Shown: piece by piece, positions 10,708 through 22,495 of the stretch
Layout of the letters: each line of letters begins with the position of its first letter
Numbering within the stretch: the first letter of the stretch is position 1
From: Haematobia irritans
Lineage: Eukaryota; Arthropoda; Insecta; Diptera; Muscidae
Direction: 5' to 3'
Assembly (NCBI RefSeq): GCF_050003625.1
Contig: NC_134400.1
Location: 196,367,918 to 196,431,917 of the forward strand
Length of the DNA: 64,000 nucleotides
Program-made: the position numbers and the translations under genes
Notes under the pieces: model-generated
Told to the model about the DNA's origin: nothing
Seen by the model: the letters and a program-made list of their open reading frames with translations, nothing else
The model's database searches: none

Positions 10708-13700
10708 CAAGTTTTTGTCAAAATTTTATTTCAATAGAAAATTTTGTCAAACTTTTATTTCAATAGAAAATTTTGTCAAAATTTTATTCCTATAGAAAAT
10801 GTTGTCAAAATTTTATTTTTATAGAAAATTTTGTCAAAATTTTATTTCAATAGAAAATTTTGTCAAAATTTTATTTCTATAGAAAATGTTGTCAAAATTT
10901 TATTTCTATAGAAAATTTTGTAAAAATTTTATTTCAATAGGAAATTTTGTCACAATTTTATTTTCTATAGAAAATTTTGTCGAAATTTTATTTCTATAGA
11001 AAATTTTCTCACAATTTTATTTCAATAGGAAATTTTCTCAAAATTTTATTTCAATAGGAAATTTTCTCAAAATTTTATTTCTATAGAAACTTTCTCACAA
11101 TTTTATTTCAATAGGAAACTTGGCCATAATTTGATTTTTTCCAAAATTTTATTTCTAAAAAAATGCATGATATCTTAATTGTACAATTAATTATTCTTCG
11201 AGCTTTACGGCCAAAGTAGATCAATGAATTTGATCAATAGAACCATTATCGAACCAATAGAACCATTAGTAACCGGCGTTTTATTTTCAATGGTTCTATT
11301 GATCAAATCCCTTGATCTACTTTGTCCGTAAGGCTCGAAGAATAATTAATTGTAAAAGTAAGAAAAAATTTTATTTCTATAGAAAATTTTGTCAAAATTT
11401 TATGTCTAAAGAAAATGTTGTCAAAATTTTATTTCTATAGAAAATTTTGTCAAAATTTTATTTCTAAAGAAAATTTTGTCAAAATTTTATTTCTATAAAA
11501 ATTTTGTCAACATTTTATTTCTATAGAAAATTTTGTCAACATTTTATTTCTATAGGAAATTTTGTCAAAATTTAATTCAATAGAAAATTTTGTCAAAATC
11601 TGATTTGTATAGAAAATTTTCTCAAAATTTTATTTTCATAGAAAATTTTGTCAAAATTTTACTTCTATAGAAAATGTTGTCAACACTTTATTTCTATGGA
11701 ATATGTTGTCAACATTTTACTTCTATAGAAAATTTTGTCAAAATTTTGTTTGCTATAGAAAATTTTGTCAAAATTTTATTTCTATAGAAAATTTTGTCAA
11801 AATTTTATTTCAATAGAAAATTTTGTCAAAATTTTATTTCTATAGAAAATTATGTCAAAATTTTGCTTTAATAGAAAAGTTTGTAAAAATTTTATTTCTA
11901 TAGAAAATTTTGTCAAAATTTTATTTCTATAGAAAATTTTGTCAAAATTTTATTTCTATTGAAAATTTTGTCAAAATTTTGTTTGCTATAGAAAATTTTG
12001 TCAAAATTTTATTTCTATAGAAAATTTTTTCAAAATTTTATTTCTATAGAAAATTTTGTCAAAATTTTATTTCTATAGAAAATTATGTCAAAATTTTCTT
12101 TTAATAGAAAATGTCAAAATTTTATTTCTATAGAAAACTTTGTCAAAATTTTATTTCTATAGAAAATTTTATTTCAATAGAAACTTTTGTCAAAATTTTA
12201 TTTCTATAGAAAATTTTGTCAAAATTTTATTTCTATAGAAAACTATGTCAAAATTTTCTTTTAATAGAAAATTTTGTCAAAATTTTATTTCTATAGAAAA
12301 TTTAGTCAAAATTTTATTTCTATAGAAAATTTTGTCAAAATTTTATTTCTATAGAAAATTTTGTCAAAATTTTATTTCTATAGAAAATTTTGTCAAAATT
12401 TTATTTCTATAGAAAATTTTGTCACAATTTTGTTTGCTATAGAAAATTTTGTCAACATTTTATTTCTATAGAAAATTTTGTCAAAACTTTATTTCTATAG
12501 AAAATTTTGTCAAGATTTTATTTCAATAGAAAATGTTGTCAAAATTTTATTTCTATAGAAAATTTTATCAAAATGTTATTTCTATAGAAAATTTTGTCAA
12601 AATTTTATTTCTATAGAAAATTTTGTCAAAATTTTATTTCTATAGTAAATTTTGTCAAAATTTTATTTCTATAGAAAATTTTGTCAACATTCTATTTTTA
12701 TAGAAAATTTTTTCAAAATTTTATTTCTATAGAAAATTTTGTCAAAATTTTATTTCTATAGAAAATTCTGTCAAAATTTTATTTCTATAGAAAACTTTGT
12801 CAAGATTTTATTTCAATAGATAATTTTGTCAAAATTTTATTTCAATAGAAAATTTTGTCAAAATTTTATTTCAATAGTATATTTTGTCAAAATTTTATTT
12901 CAATAGGGAATTTTGTTAAAATTTAATTTAATAGAAAATTTTGTCAAAATTTAATGTAATAGAAAATGTTGTCAAAATTTTATTTCTATAGAAAATTTTG
13001 TTAATATGTTATTTCTACAGAAAATTTTTCAAAATTATATTTGTATAGAAAATTTTGTCAATATTTTATTTCTATAGAAAATGTTGTCAACATTTTATTT
13101 CTATAGAAAATTTTGTCAAAATTTTATTTCTATAGAAAATTTTGTCAAAATTTTATTTCTATTGAAAATTTTGTCAAAATTTTGTTTGCTATAGAAAATT
13201 TTGTCAAAATTTTATTTCTATAGAAAATTTTGTCAAAATTTTATTTCTATAGAAAATTTTGTCAAAATTTTCTTTTAATAGAAAATTTTGTCAAAATTTT
13301 ATTTCTATAGAAAACTTTGTCAAAATTTTATTTCTATAGAAAATTTTGTCAAAATTTTATTTCAATAGAAACTTTTGTCAAAATTTTATTTCTATAGAAA
13401 ATTTTGTCAAAATTTTATTTCTATAGAAAATTATGTCAAAATTTTCTTTTAATAGAAAATTTTGTCAAAATTTTATTTCTATAGAAAATTTAGTCAAAAT
13501 TTTATTTCTATAGAAAATTTAGTCAAAATTTTATTTCTATAGAAAATTTTGTCAAAATTTTATTTCTATAGAAAATTTTGTCAAAATTTTATTTCTATAG
13601 AAAATTTTGTCAAAATTTTATTTCTATAGAAAATTTTGTCAAAATTTTGTTTGCTATAGAAAATTTTGTCAACATTTTATTTCTATAGAACATTTTGTCA

Positions 13701-14690
13701 AAACTTTATTTCTATAGAAAATTTTGTCAAGATTTTATTTCAATAGAAAATGTTGTCAAAATTTTATTTCTATAGAAAATTTTATCAAAATGTTATTTCT
13801 ATAGAAAATTTTATCAAAATGTTATTTCTATAGACAATTTTGTCAAAATTTTATTTCTATAGTAAATTTTGTCAAAATTTTATTTCTATAGAAAATCTTG
13901 TCAACATTCTATTTTTATAGAAAATTTTTTCAAAATTTTATTTCTATAGAAAATTTTGTCAAAATTATATTTCTATAGAAAATTCTGTCAAAATTTTATT
14001 TCTATAGAAAACTTTGTCAAGATTTTATTTCAATAGATAATTTTGTCAAAATGTTATTTCAATAGAAAATTTTGTCAAAATTTTATTTCAATAGTATATT
14101 TTGTCAAAATTTTATTTCAATAGGGAATTTTGTTAAAATTTAATTTAATAGAAAATTTTGTCAAAACTTAATGTAATAGAAAATGTTGTCAAAATTTTAT
14201 TTCTATAGAAAATTTTGTTAATATGTTATTTCTACAGAAAATTTTTCAAAATTATATTTGTATAGAAAATTTTGTCAATATTTTATTTCTATAGAAAATG
14301 TTGTCAACATTTTATTTCTATAGAAAATTTTGTCAAAATTTTATTTCTATAGAAAATTTTGTCAAAATTTAATTTAATGGAAAATTTTGTCAAAATTTTA
14401 TTTTCTATAGAAAATTTTGTCGAAATTTTATTTCTATAGAAAATGTTGACAACATTTTATTTCTATAGAAAATATTGTCAAAATTTTATTTTCTATAGAA
14501 AATTTTGTCGAAATTTTATTTCTATAGAAAATGTTGTCAACATTTTTTTTCTATAGAAAATTTTGTCAAGATTTTATTTCTATAGACAATTTTTTCAAAA
14601 TTTTATTTCAATAGGAAATTTCCTCAAAATTTTATTTCAATAGGAAATTTGGCCATAATTTGATTTTTATAGAAAATTTTGACAGAATTG
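10708..14690 (-). repeat. 29-bp satellite array A2 with higher-order repeats
   Basis: About 130 monomers in the opposite orientation to A1 (ATTTTATTTCTATAGAAAA plus TTTTGTCA). A variant monomer with TTTGCTATAG and a run of variants (CAATAGTATATTTTG, CAATAGGGAATTTTG, TAATGTAATAG) recur 1,217 bp apart (12432 and 13649; 12872 and 14089). This is close to 42 monomers, so a block of about 1.2 kb is tandemly duplicated. A fold-back element interrupts the array at 11183-11353. Confidence 0.92.
11183..11353. repeat. Small fold-back element (family F) within satellite A2
   Basis: The arms 11183-11247 and 11288-11353 are imperfect inverted repeats (ATTATTCTTCGAGCTTTACG ... CGTAAGGCTCGAAGAATAAT) around a loop of about 40 bp with CCATTAGTAACCGGCG. 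The arm sequence is related to the larger family F elements at 28.9-30.2 and 32.2 kb (TTTTTCGAGCTTTTATGGAC, AATAGAGCCATTG). Satellite flanks both sides. Confidence 0.8.
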
Positions 14691-14897
14691 CATTTACAAA
14701 TAAAAATTTTGCAAATTTTTTCAAATTTTGGCAAAATTGGAATGTATGGTCACATCCAATAACTACAAATCGAGGACGCTAGCACAATAATCAATACATA
14801 GGACTCGAAATCTCTCACCTAAAAATCGGAGTGTACTTCTGCAAATCTCTTAATGAGATGGTTGAGCAATTGCTTTCTATGGAATTCAGGGAATTAA

Positions 14898-15417
14898 CCC
14901 TTTCACTACTGATGTCCACTCAGGAGGACATTCGGAAACGACTCCAAACTCTATTGTCCCTTTTAGTTGCGATTTATTTCTCGGTGTTATTTTAAAGTAG
15001 ATGTTTTAATTTAAATCAGCTATAAATATTTTCCATATTGGCGAGCACTAAAATGCATTTTTATAAACTTCTTTAACAATAAACGAAAAATACGAAATTT
15101 TGAGACCATTTTTCTACTGTATGTCTCCAGCAAATGGACGTTCATACAAAAACTATAGCTGGTATTTTTTCGGATTCTTTTTTTGTTTTTTGCTTACACT
15201 TCGAAATATATTATAGACCAAATAGAGCTTATTTTCATAAGAAAATTTGGTCACAATTCAAGAATCAAGTTTGCGGAGAATAAACTCATGTAGCACGAGA
15301 AGTAATTGTGGTAAGTCCTCAAAATCACAATTTTTGTTCTACATGCTGTTACTATAAGTAAAAATAAGAGAAAAATTAAAGTTTTTAACATTAGGTTTAT
15401 TTCGGTAGTGAAAGGGT
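14898..15417. mobile_element. piggyBac-type MITE (520 bp) with TTAA duplications
   Basis: Perfect 12-bp terminal inverted repeats CCCTTTCACTAC (14898-14909) and GTAGTGAAAGGG (15406-15417) are bordered on both sides by TTAA (14894-14897 and 15418-15421). TTAA targets and CCC-starting ends are the signature of the piggyBac superfamily. No transposase frame is present, so it is non-autonomous. Confidence 0.88.
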
Positions 15418-15639
15418 TAAAAAAAAACAAGAAAACTATAAATCATGGGAGTTAACACAACAAGAAAATACTTTACACATTCGGGGGAAATATGAAGCCA
15501 CAATACTGCAATACTGTATAGAATGCCACAAGAATCTCAATGAAATGGCTGAGCAATTCAATATTCAAAGTGTCAAAGAAGGAACGTTAGTACAATTATC
15601 TCTCTCAGAGAATTAAAAAGTAAGGCAACTATAAAGCAT

Positions 15640-16355
15640 ACACTGTTAGAAAAATATGTTTTTCATATGTTCCGATATAAACAAAATGTGTTTCAGGCAC
15701 AATTTTTAAACACAATATATTTAAATGCAAACATGTAATGTTCCTAAACTAACACAAAATGTTTGGGACACATATATTAATATGTTAGAATATATATTGT
15801 TTGGGGCATGAATGTTTCATAAAAATAATATGCGTGAATGTAAACATATATAAATTTACAAATTTCGAATAAACATATATATGTTGTGATACTTTATTCA
15901 GAGAGCGACAGAGAGAGAGAGAGTTAGTATAGAGAAAGAAATAGAGATGGAAACCGGGAGGGTTGAATAAAAAGATATCAACATAACACAGCGAGAGAAT
16001 GAAACGAGAGCAATTTCTGTGAAACCGCTTGTATGTTGTTTCGGAAAACTGTTTTATAATATGGCCAAAAATTTGGTATGCTTAAGTCTAAATATTATTT
16101 AATTTGAATAGTAGATTGAGTATTCGGAATAAAGAGAATAGACATTCGGAACCAAGAAAATAGACATTTGAAAAAAACAGCATATTTGTATGACAGAAAA
16201 GCATATACTATTTTTGGACTCAAAATGCTTCCAAACATATAATATGTTCACATAAAACAAACATATTAATGTTTCGGCAGTATCCAATAATATATGTGCT
16301 TCCTGCAAAATATGTTTGGAACATAGTTAGAGAAGCGATTTTTTTTTGAGGGTGT
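15640..16355. mobile_element. TA-flanked MITE (family G), copy 1
   Basis: Ends are TACACTGTTAGAAAAATATG on the left and CGATTTTTTTTTGAGGGTGTA on the right, i.e. TA-CAC...GTG-TA. The interior has repeated near-palindromes (ATATGTTTGGAACATA types) and a GA-rich run (15900-15960). The copy at 45181-45689 shares both ends and the interior. TA targets suggest a Tc1/mariner-type non-autonomous element. No transposase is visible. Confidence 0.6.
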
Positions 16356-16900
16356 AGGAGTTAGCACAAGAAGGTAAGAGGAATATGAAAACATTATCAT
16401 CCGACAATACTCCATAGACTGCCGCATGTCTCTCAACGAAGTGCCTGAGTAGTTCAATATTTACCTAATTAATGTGGCTGGCGACAGAAACTTTAAATAT
16501 ATGAAAGTTATTAAATCCCTACCCTGATTGTAGTGTACGCTATAAAAATCTTGAACCACTAACTGGCATCCCTAATAACGATAACAACTATAACTGTTTT
16601 AATAGATAAGTAATCGATAACGGTTGCTTACAAAAAGCCCCCCCACGCTTATCATCAATTAGATATGAAAGAGAATGCAATTATTGTTGTAATAAATCAT
16701 AATTGAAAGAGTATGTGAGAAATACAATATCTACCCCAGTGAGCCAGGGGAGAATCGATAGCCACAATTAGGCAATTTGTACTTATCATAAGAGAGTTAA
16801 ATATTAAATATTTTAAATTAAAAATTTTATCTGTGAAAAAAAAAAAACCATTCGTATGGAATTTTACTACACGCCATATTTATAGTCTGCACCACTCTGA
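16356..16900. other. Unique intronic sequence
   Basis: AT-rich sequence with no recognisable gene or repeat. The short open frames here lack any support. Confidence 0.4.
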
Positions 16901-16904
16901 AGAA

Positions 16905-17470
16905 CAAGGTAATATAATTTAGTGCATTCGATTTTACAACACCCAGAAGGAGACGAGATAGGCACATGGTATCTTTGGCAATAATGCCCAGGCCTCGCCC
17001 TGAGTAGGTTTGCCGATGTCCGTTTGTCGGAGAACGCACTTTGATAGTTAATGTCTAAATGGCAATTTTAAACCAATCGGATTGTACAGGTTTGGATGGA
17101 TCCCTACTGATTTTGGTAGAAATATGTTCATACTTAGATATACAGAGAAGCCTCAAACTTGGGCACTCTGAAAAGCGGACACCTCTCAAAATTGGGCAAT
17201 TTTCGTGAGACGTTTGTTATATTATCACATCAGAATTAACCTTTCATTAGTGGACATCTCCCAAATGTGGGTTCCCACTTCTGAGAGATTTCACTATAGA
17301 TCCCATATATATCTCTCTCGCCTTATATGGCCACACAGACCAGAATTTGACTCAGATTTATTTCAGTTTTGGAACAAGGATCAGAATTTGTGTTGTGATC
17401 AAATCGATTCAGATTTAGAGAGTCGTTTTTGGTCTAGATCGATTCAGATTTAGATGTAGCGCCCAAAGTA
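16905..17470. repeat. Degenerate Helentron-like remnant
   Basis: ACACCCAGAAGGAGACGAGA near 16940 matches the INE-1 5' region. Further right, CCCATATATATCTCTCTCG and repeated AATCGATTCAGATTTAGA blocks look like eroded internal units. No intact ends. Confidence 0.35.
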
Positions 17471-17587
17471 CAGCTGAGTTGTATCGATTACTCTAAGAAG
17501 CTTACTTGGAGTGTGCTTTTTGGGTTTCGACGTGGGTTTGTGCGTTTCAGAAGTGACGATTTTGATGAGACTATGTAAGGTGTAGGT

Positions 17588-17813
17588 GCAGCTCATTATT
17601 TCAGGCTAACTTAGCCTATTCACTTCATTGTGAAATCACAAATAGTGAACTTATATCTTATCAATGAGCTCTGTCCGATTCTATGTTTAGTTCAATGACA
17701 AGATACCTCTTTTACAGCCAAATCCGAACGACGTTTCATATTGTAGCGAAATCACTTAGAGAAGCTCGGAAACACTCAGAAATGTCCCCAGCATTACTGA
17801 GAGTCGATAATCC
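17588..17813 (-). mobile_element. Old, diverged copy of the tRNA-derived SINE body
   Basis: Aligns by eye with the SINE at 37846-38188: TCAGGCTAACTTAGCCTATT, GAACTT...TCTTATCA.TGAG, CTTAGAGAAGCTC, CCAGCATTACTGAG and ATAATCC. The tRNA-like head and the tail are missing, and no TSD is visible. Confidence 0.65.
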
Positions 17814-17870
17814 GTGAGCCCGAAAGTAAGAAGCAGTCAACGATAGGGATGTTTCAAGAAAAACCAAACC

Positions 17871-19347
17871 CAAACAAGTATATACGGCCGTAAGTTCAGC
17901 CAGGCCGAATCTTATGTACCCTCCACCATGGATTGCGTAAAAACTTCTACGAAAGACTGTCATCCACAAATTTCAACTCACATGGTTGTTAAATATCATA
18001 TACTACCACCACGTATCAAATTTCAACCAGATCGGATAAATTTTGCTTCTCCTAAAGGCACCGGAGGTCAAATCTGGGGATCATCACGTACCAAATTTTG
18101 CTCTTCCAAGGTGCTCCGGAGGTCAAATCTGGGGATCGGTTTTTACGGGGCCTATATATAATTATGGACCGATATCGACCAATTTTTTCACGGGTGTTTG
18201 AGGCCATATATTAACATCACGTACCAAATTTCAACTGAATCAGATAAATTTTGGTCTTCCAAGAGGCTCCGGAGGTCAAATCTGGGGATCGGTTTATATG
18301 GGGGCTATATGTAATTATGGACCGATATGGACCAATTTTTGCATGGTTGTTGGAGACCATATACTAACACCATGTACCAAATTTCAGCCGGATCGGATGA
18401 AATTTGCTTCTCTTAGAGGCTCCGCAAGTCAAATCGGGGGATCGGTTTATATGGGAGCTATATATAATTATGGACCGATGTGAACCAATTTTAGCATGGT
18501 TGTTAGAGACCATATACTAACACCATGTACCAAATTTCAGCCGGATCGGATGAAATTTGCTTCTCTTAGAGGCTCCGCAAGCCAAATCGGGGGATCTGTT
18601 TATGTGGGGGCTATATATAATTATAAACCGATATAGACCAATTTTTGCGTGGTTGTTAGAGACCATATACTAACACCATGTACCAAATTTCAGCCGGATC
18701 GGATGAAAATTGTTTCTCGTAGAGGCTCTGCAAGCCAAATCGGGGGATCTGTTTTTTATGGGGGCTATATATAATTATGGACCGATGTGGACCAATTTTT
18801 GCATGGTTGTTGGAGACCATATACTAACACCAAATTTCAGCCGGATCGGATGAAATTTGCTTCTTTTAGAGGCTCCGCATGCCAAATCGTGGGATCGGTT
18901 TATATGGGGGCTATATATAATTATGGACCGATGTGAACCATTTTTTGCATGGTTGTTACAGACCATATACTAACATCATGTACCAAATTTTAGCCGAATC
19001 GGATGAAATTTGCTTCTCTTAGAGGCCTCGCAAGCCCAATTTGGGGGTCCGTTTATAGGGGGGCTATACGTAAAAGTGGACCGATATGGCGCATTTGTAA
19101 TACCATCCGACCTACATCAATAACAACTACTTGTGCCAAGTTTAAAGTCGATAGCTTGTTTCGTTCGGAAGTTAGCGTGATTTCAACAGACGGACGGACG
19201 GAAGGACGGACATGCTCAGATCGACTCAGAATTTCACCACGACCCAGAATATATATATACTTTATGGGGTCTTAGAGCAATATTTCGATGTGTTACAAAC
19301 GGAATGACAAAGTTAATATACCCCCCATCCTATTGTGGAGGGTATAA
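17871..19347 (-). mobile_element. Near-complete Helentron-like element (about 1.48 kb)
   Basis: The 3' end (left) is CAAACAAGTATATACGGCCG followed by a hairpin near TTCAGCCAGGCCGAA. The 5' end (right) is CTATTGTGGAGGGTATAAAA pairing with TATACCCCCC. In between are about eight diverged 153-bp units (ATATGGGGGCTATATATAAT, GGACCGATATGGACCAA, CCAAATTTCAGCCGGATCGG) and the 5' (GGAC)n tract near 19190-19210. Its organisation equals that of the copies at 49240 and 55490. No Rep/helicase coding. Confidence 0.85.
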
Positions 19348-19349
19348 AA

Positions 19350-19700
19350 AAATTTTGTCCTGCAAGACGCACTTCCAATTAAAGGATCGCCTTATTTTCG
19401 GAAAAACTGCACATGTCGCAATCGTACCACTCTAGAACAATGCAGAACAGTCAATTCTGAGTGGTGCACGACCATCTCTTGCAAGATATCACGAAAATAG
19501 ATCACTCTTCACCACGACAATGATCAAACGACTGCCTCTTTGAGCACTCAAAACATCGATTTGATGGGTCACCCGCCGTTTAGTCCTGACTTGGCTTCGA
19601 ATGACATTATTCCTGTACGTAAAGCATAAAATGAGACGTCAACATTTTTCGATCTGAAGAAGTGGTTGATGCTTCTTCTGGTCAAAAGTCCCACTTCCTT
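19350..19700 (+). pseudogene. Decayed mariner transposase fragment 1
   Basis: Reading near 19510-19620 gives HHDNDQTTASLSTQNIDLMG followed by HPPFSPDLASND. These are the HDN and SPDLAxxD catalytic motifs of Tc1/mariner transposases. A degenerate FS-type segment follows (MRRQHFSI in another frame). Frames shift and stops occur. Only the C-terminal half is present, and the following SINE copy (19708) interrupts or replaces the end. Confidence 0.7.
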
Positions 19701-19707
19701 AGATATA

Positions 19708-19978
19708 GTGACAGCTTGATATTCCAGGCTCACCTAGACTAGTCAGTCCATTGTGATACCACAGTGGTAAACTTCTCTCTTATCACTGAGTGCTGCCCGA
19801 TTCCATGTTTATCTCAGTGACAAGGGAGCTCCCGCTTTGAGAAGTTTTGAAACACTCAGAAATGCCATCAGTGTTACAGAGAGGAGATAATCCACCGCTG
19901 AAAAATGTTTGTGGTGTTCGGCCGCAGCAGGGATTGGACTCACGACTCTTTGGGCATGCTAACCATAGCACGACTGTG
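19708..19978 (-). mobile_element. Diverged tRNA-derived SINE copy
   Basis: It shares CAGTCCATTGTGATACCACA, ACTTCTCTCTTATCACTGAG, TGCTGCCCGATTCCATG and AATCCACCGCTGAAAAA with the 37846-38188 copy, ending near a worn tRNA-like head (GGGCATGCTAACCATAGCAC). The B-box is damaged. It lies against the end of a mariner remnant. Confidence 0.8.
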
Positions 19979-20169
19979 TCTATATATACATATCTTACTG
20001 GGGAATATTTGAAAACCCAATGAAGAGATTTTCGACGATTATTTTGATATTTTTTGACGATTTGTTTTTGTTCTCTAATCACGAAATATAAAAAGCAACC
20101 CTCGAATTGGCAATTACTCACAAGCAAGGAAATTGCGTACCTTGCGAGTTGAAACCGGTCATGCCTCCA

Positions 20170-20635
20170 TGGAAAGAAGTTTCCGCTGTATATTTGGTGG
20201 TACCAACTGAGTATTCCTTAGAGTCGATAATTGTGTGACAAAAGCGCCACAATATTTGGAAAGGCACGACATGACTTTTTAGCATGAAAACGATCGACCA
20301 TATGTTGAAAATCCCTTAAAAATTTATTTGGAGAGACTCAAATGTAACATTATTTCGGATGTCCTAGCACATCCACTGTAGAGTTTAGATATTGCTCTTT
20401 CTGATTACCACTTGTTCCGATCGATAAGGCATGACCTGTCTAATCAGCATTTTCGTTCTTATGATGAAGCCAAAAATTGGGTCAATTCGAATCGTTTTTC
20501 GCCGCGTTATCCGTATTTGGCCAGTCTTTTACATTTCTGTTTGGGAAGAAATTCTCAAACATTGGAAAAACTGCCGCAGTTTAAATTTGCGTTCCCAAAA
20601 TTTCAGGAGTTCAAACTATCATTGTAATGTTATAA
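20170..20635 (+). pseudogene. Decayed mariner transposase fragment 2
   Basis: In one frame from 20283: HENDRPYVENPLKIYLERLK, then LAHPL, a stop, SLDIALSDYHLFRSI, and RHDLSNQHFRSYDEAKNWV. This is the C-terminal half of a mariner transposase: HDNARPHV-like motif, SPDIAPSDYHLFRSM-like motif and the conserved 'F.S.DE.KNW' helix. The Asp of HDN is Glu here and there is a premature stop, so it is inactive. It differs from fragment 1 and is a second element. Confidence 0.8.
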
Positions 20636-20639
20636 AATG

Positions 20640-22320
20640 GCGTATGGTATGAACTCTACAAGAAGCGTGACTACAACAAGGAGCTGCTCAAGGAGGTGTG
20701 ATATCGCCTTTACTTTGGTTACTCATAGTAGCTGAGATTCTGACTTTTCTGTACAACAGAGTAATAATTTATGGGCACAATCTCTGATATAATGAGTGAG
20801 GCCTATCTATCCGACTGTGTAAGGAACTGAGGATTAGGTGCTAACCCAAAGAAAGCTGATCTAGTACTCTTCACTAGGAGGAGAAAATCCGCCGGGTATA
20901 AGGACTCACAATTTCAAGGAACGAGATTAAGTCTCTCGAAATCGGCTAAGTACTTGAGAGTTGTCTTAGACTCTAGACTAAACTGGTTAGAAACAACTTC
21001 AGTTCGACTGTATTCCTGCCAAAATCTGGAAACGTTGGGGAATGAAACCCTCCCTCTTTCATTGGCTCCTTTTTAAGCTGTAATAAGAACAATAGTTACC
21101 CATGGATGCCACATCTGGTGGGCCATTACTAACCATGATTCCGATGGACATACAGAAACATATAGAAACTCAACCGAATAAGCAGGATGGTTCTTTTTTA
21201 TATGACTGGTGCAATGAGAACAACGGCCACTGCAGCGCCGGAGGTACTGATGGTTTTCTGCCCACTTGATCTGTATATCAGGAAAACCGCTGAGGGGGTA
21301 CTCATGAACCTGGTTTCGCTTGGAAACGTGGAGTGCAGACACAGAGAACTCCTATATTCAGTTGGACAAGATATAAGGACAGAGTATACGAGGGAATGTT
21401 GAAATCGTTCATATAGGGTATACTGGATTGGTAAGAAAGGCGCAGATATTTTGAAGATCTGAACATTTATACGAATGGATCGAAAATGGTTGAGGTACCG
21501 TGGTATTTACTGCAAAGAGTTGGGGATTAGAGAGTCATAAAAGATGGACAGGGCATGTAGCATTTTTCAGATGGAGGTATTCGTCATTGCAAAAGCTGGA
21601 GAAGTCCTGTTAATGAAGCCGATGTGTATTCAGAAGCGATATCAGCTTCTTCATCGACAGTCTGGCACCAATGAAGACCTTGGGTAATCCGAACATAACT
21701 TCGAAGGAAGTTAGCCTGTGTCATAGAGAGCTTAGAAATTTCACTGAACAGCATAATATTACTCTGTGCTGGGTACCTGGACATTATGGAATAGTGGTTA
21801 CTGAGAAGGCGGATGTGTTAACTAAAGAAGGCGCACGCGGAACGAATAACATTATTACTGATGTTTCCCCCGCTATCTTTATATATATTTTCCGAACCAA
21901 TATCAAATACAATGACCTTGGGCTTCCGCAGCGGGCTGCGAGCAAACCAAATTAATAGGGGACGACAAGAGTAGTAAGAACTCTGGATCTGTAATGGTGA
22001 CAAATAGAGAGGATTTGAGACCATTTAAAGGCATCATAACGGAATAGAACGTACTTGGAAAGCACATGGTAAGGATTGGCTTAATGACTGATGATATTTG
22101 TAGATAGTGTCTGGACCCGGAGGCAACGAAAGACTCCTACCATTTTTGGGCCAGTGTCCGGTAAAGCATCACTTTTGTTTTAGGATATTACCAAGGCACG
22201 GAACTGTAATCTGAAGAATACGTTTGCCTCCATCAAGGCTTCTGCAGGGATAACCTAGATAACTCGTTTGGAAACGCGAGTATGATGGGATTAATCCTGA
22301 CGGAGGAAGATAGATTATGA
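20640..22320 (+). pseudogene. Decayed non-LTR retrotransposon: RT, RNase H and Cys/His tail
   Basis: From 20680 the frame reads GAAQGGVISPLLWLLIVAEI, the QGG.(I/L)SPLLW motif of non-LTR reverse transcriptases. Then come KADLVLFTRRRKSAG (about 20850) and LSKSAKYLRVVLDSRLNW (about 20934), RT C-terminal motifs. RNase H motifs follow: NIYTNGSKM (about 21462) and WVPGHYGIVVTEKAD (about 21765). Near 22097 a CRxC...H pattern (DDICR, stop, CLDPEAT...YHF) is the usual C-terminal Cys/His motif, here broken by a stop and a shift. RT followed by RNase H fits the I/LOA/R1 group; the exact clade is not determined. The 5' ORF1 and the catalytic YADD region are missing. Confidence 0.85.
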
Positions 22321-22490
22321 GAGAGATAAAGAAACAACTCTGAGGAATCACAATGGAACAATATGGTCCAAGAGGAAACCAATTCTTTTTCTACGGATTG
22401 GTGTGATCCTCTATAACCTAACCATGATATAGTCGGTTCTGCCCTTCTTAGGCTTTCCTAACATATTTGTCTATGAATGTAATTTTCATA
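22320..22490. other. Start of the 12.5-kb intron
   Basis: A short unique stretch between the retrotransposon remnant and the splice donor of the giant exon (minus-strand GTAAGTATG at 22495-22487). Confidence 0.5.
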
Positions 22491-22495
22491 CTTAC

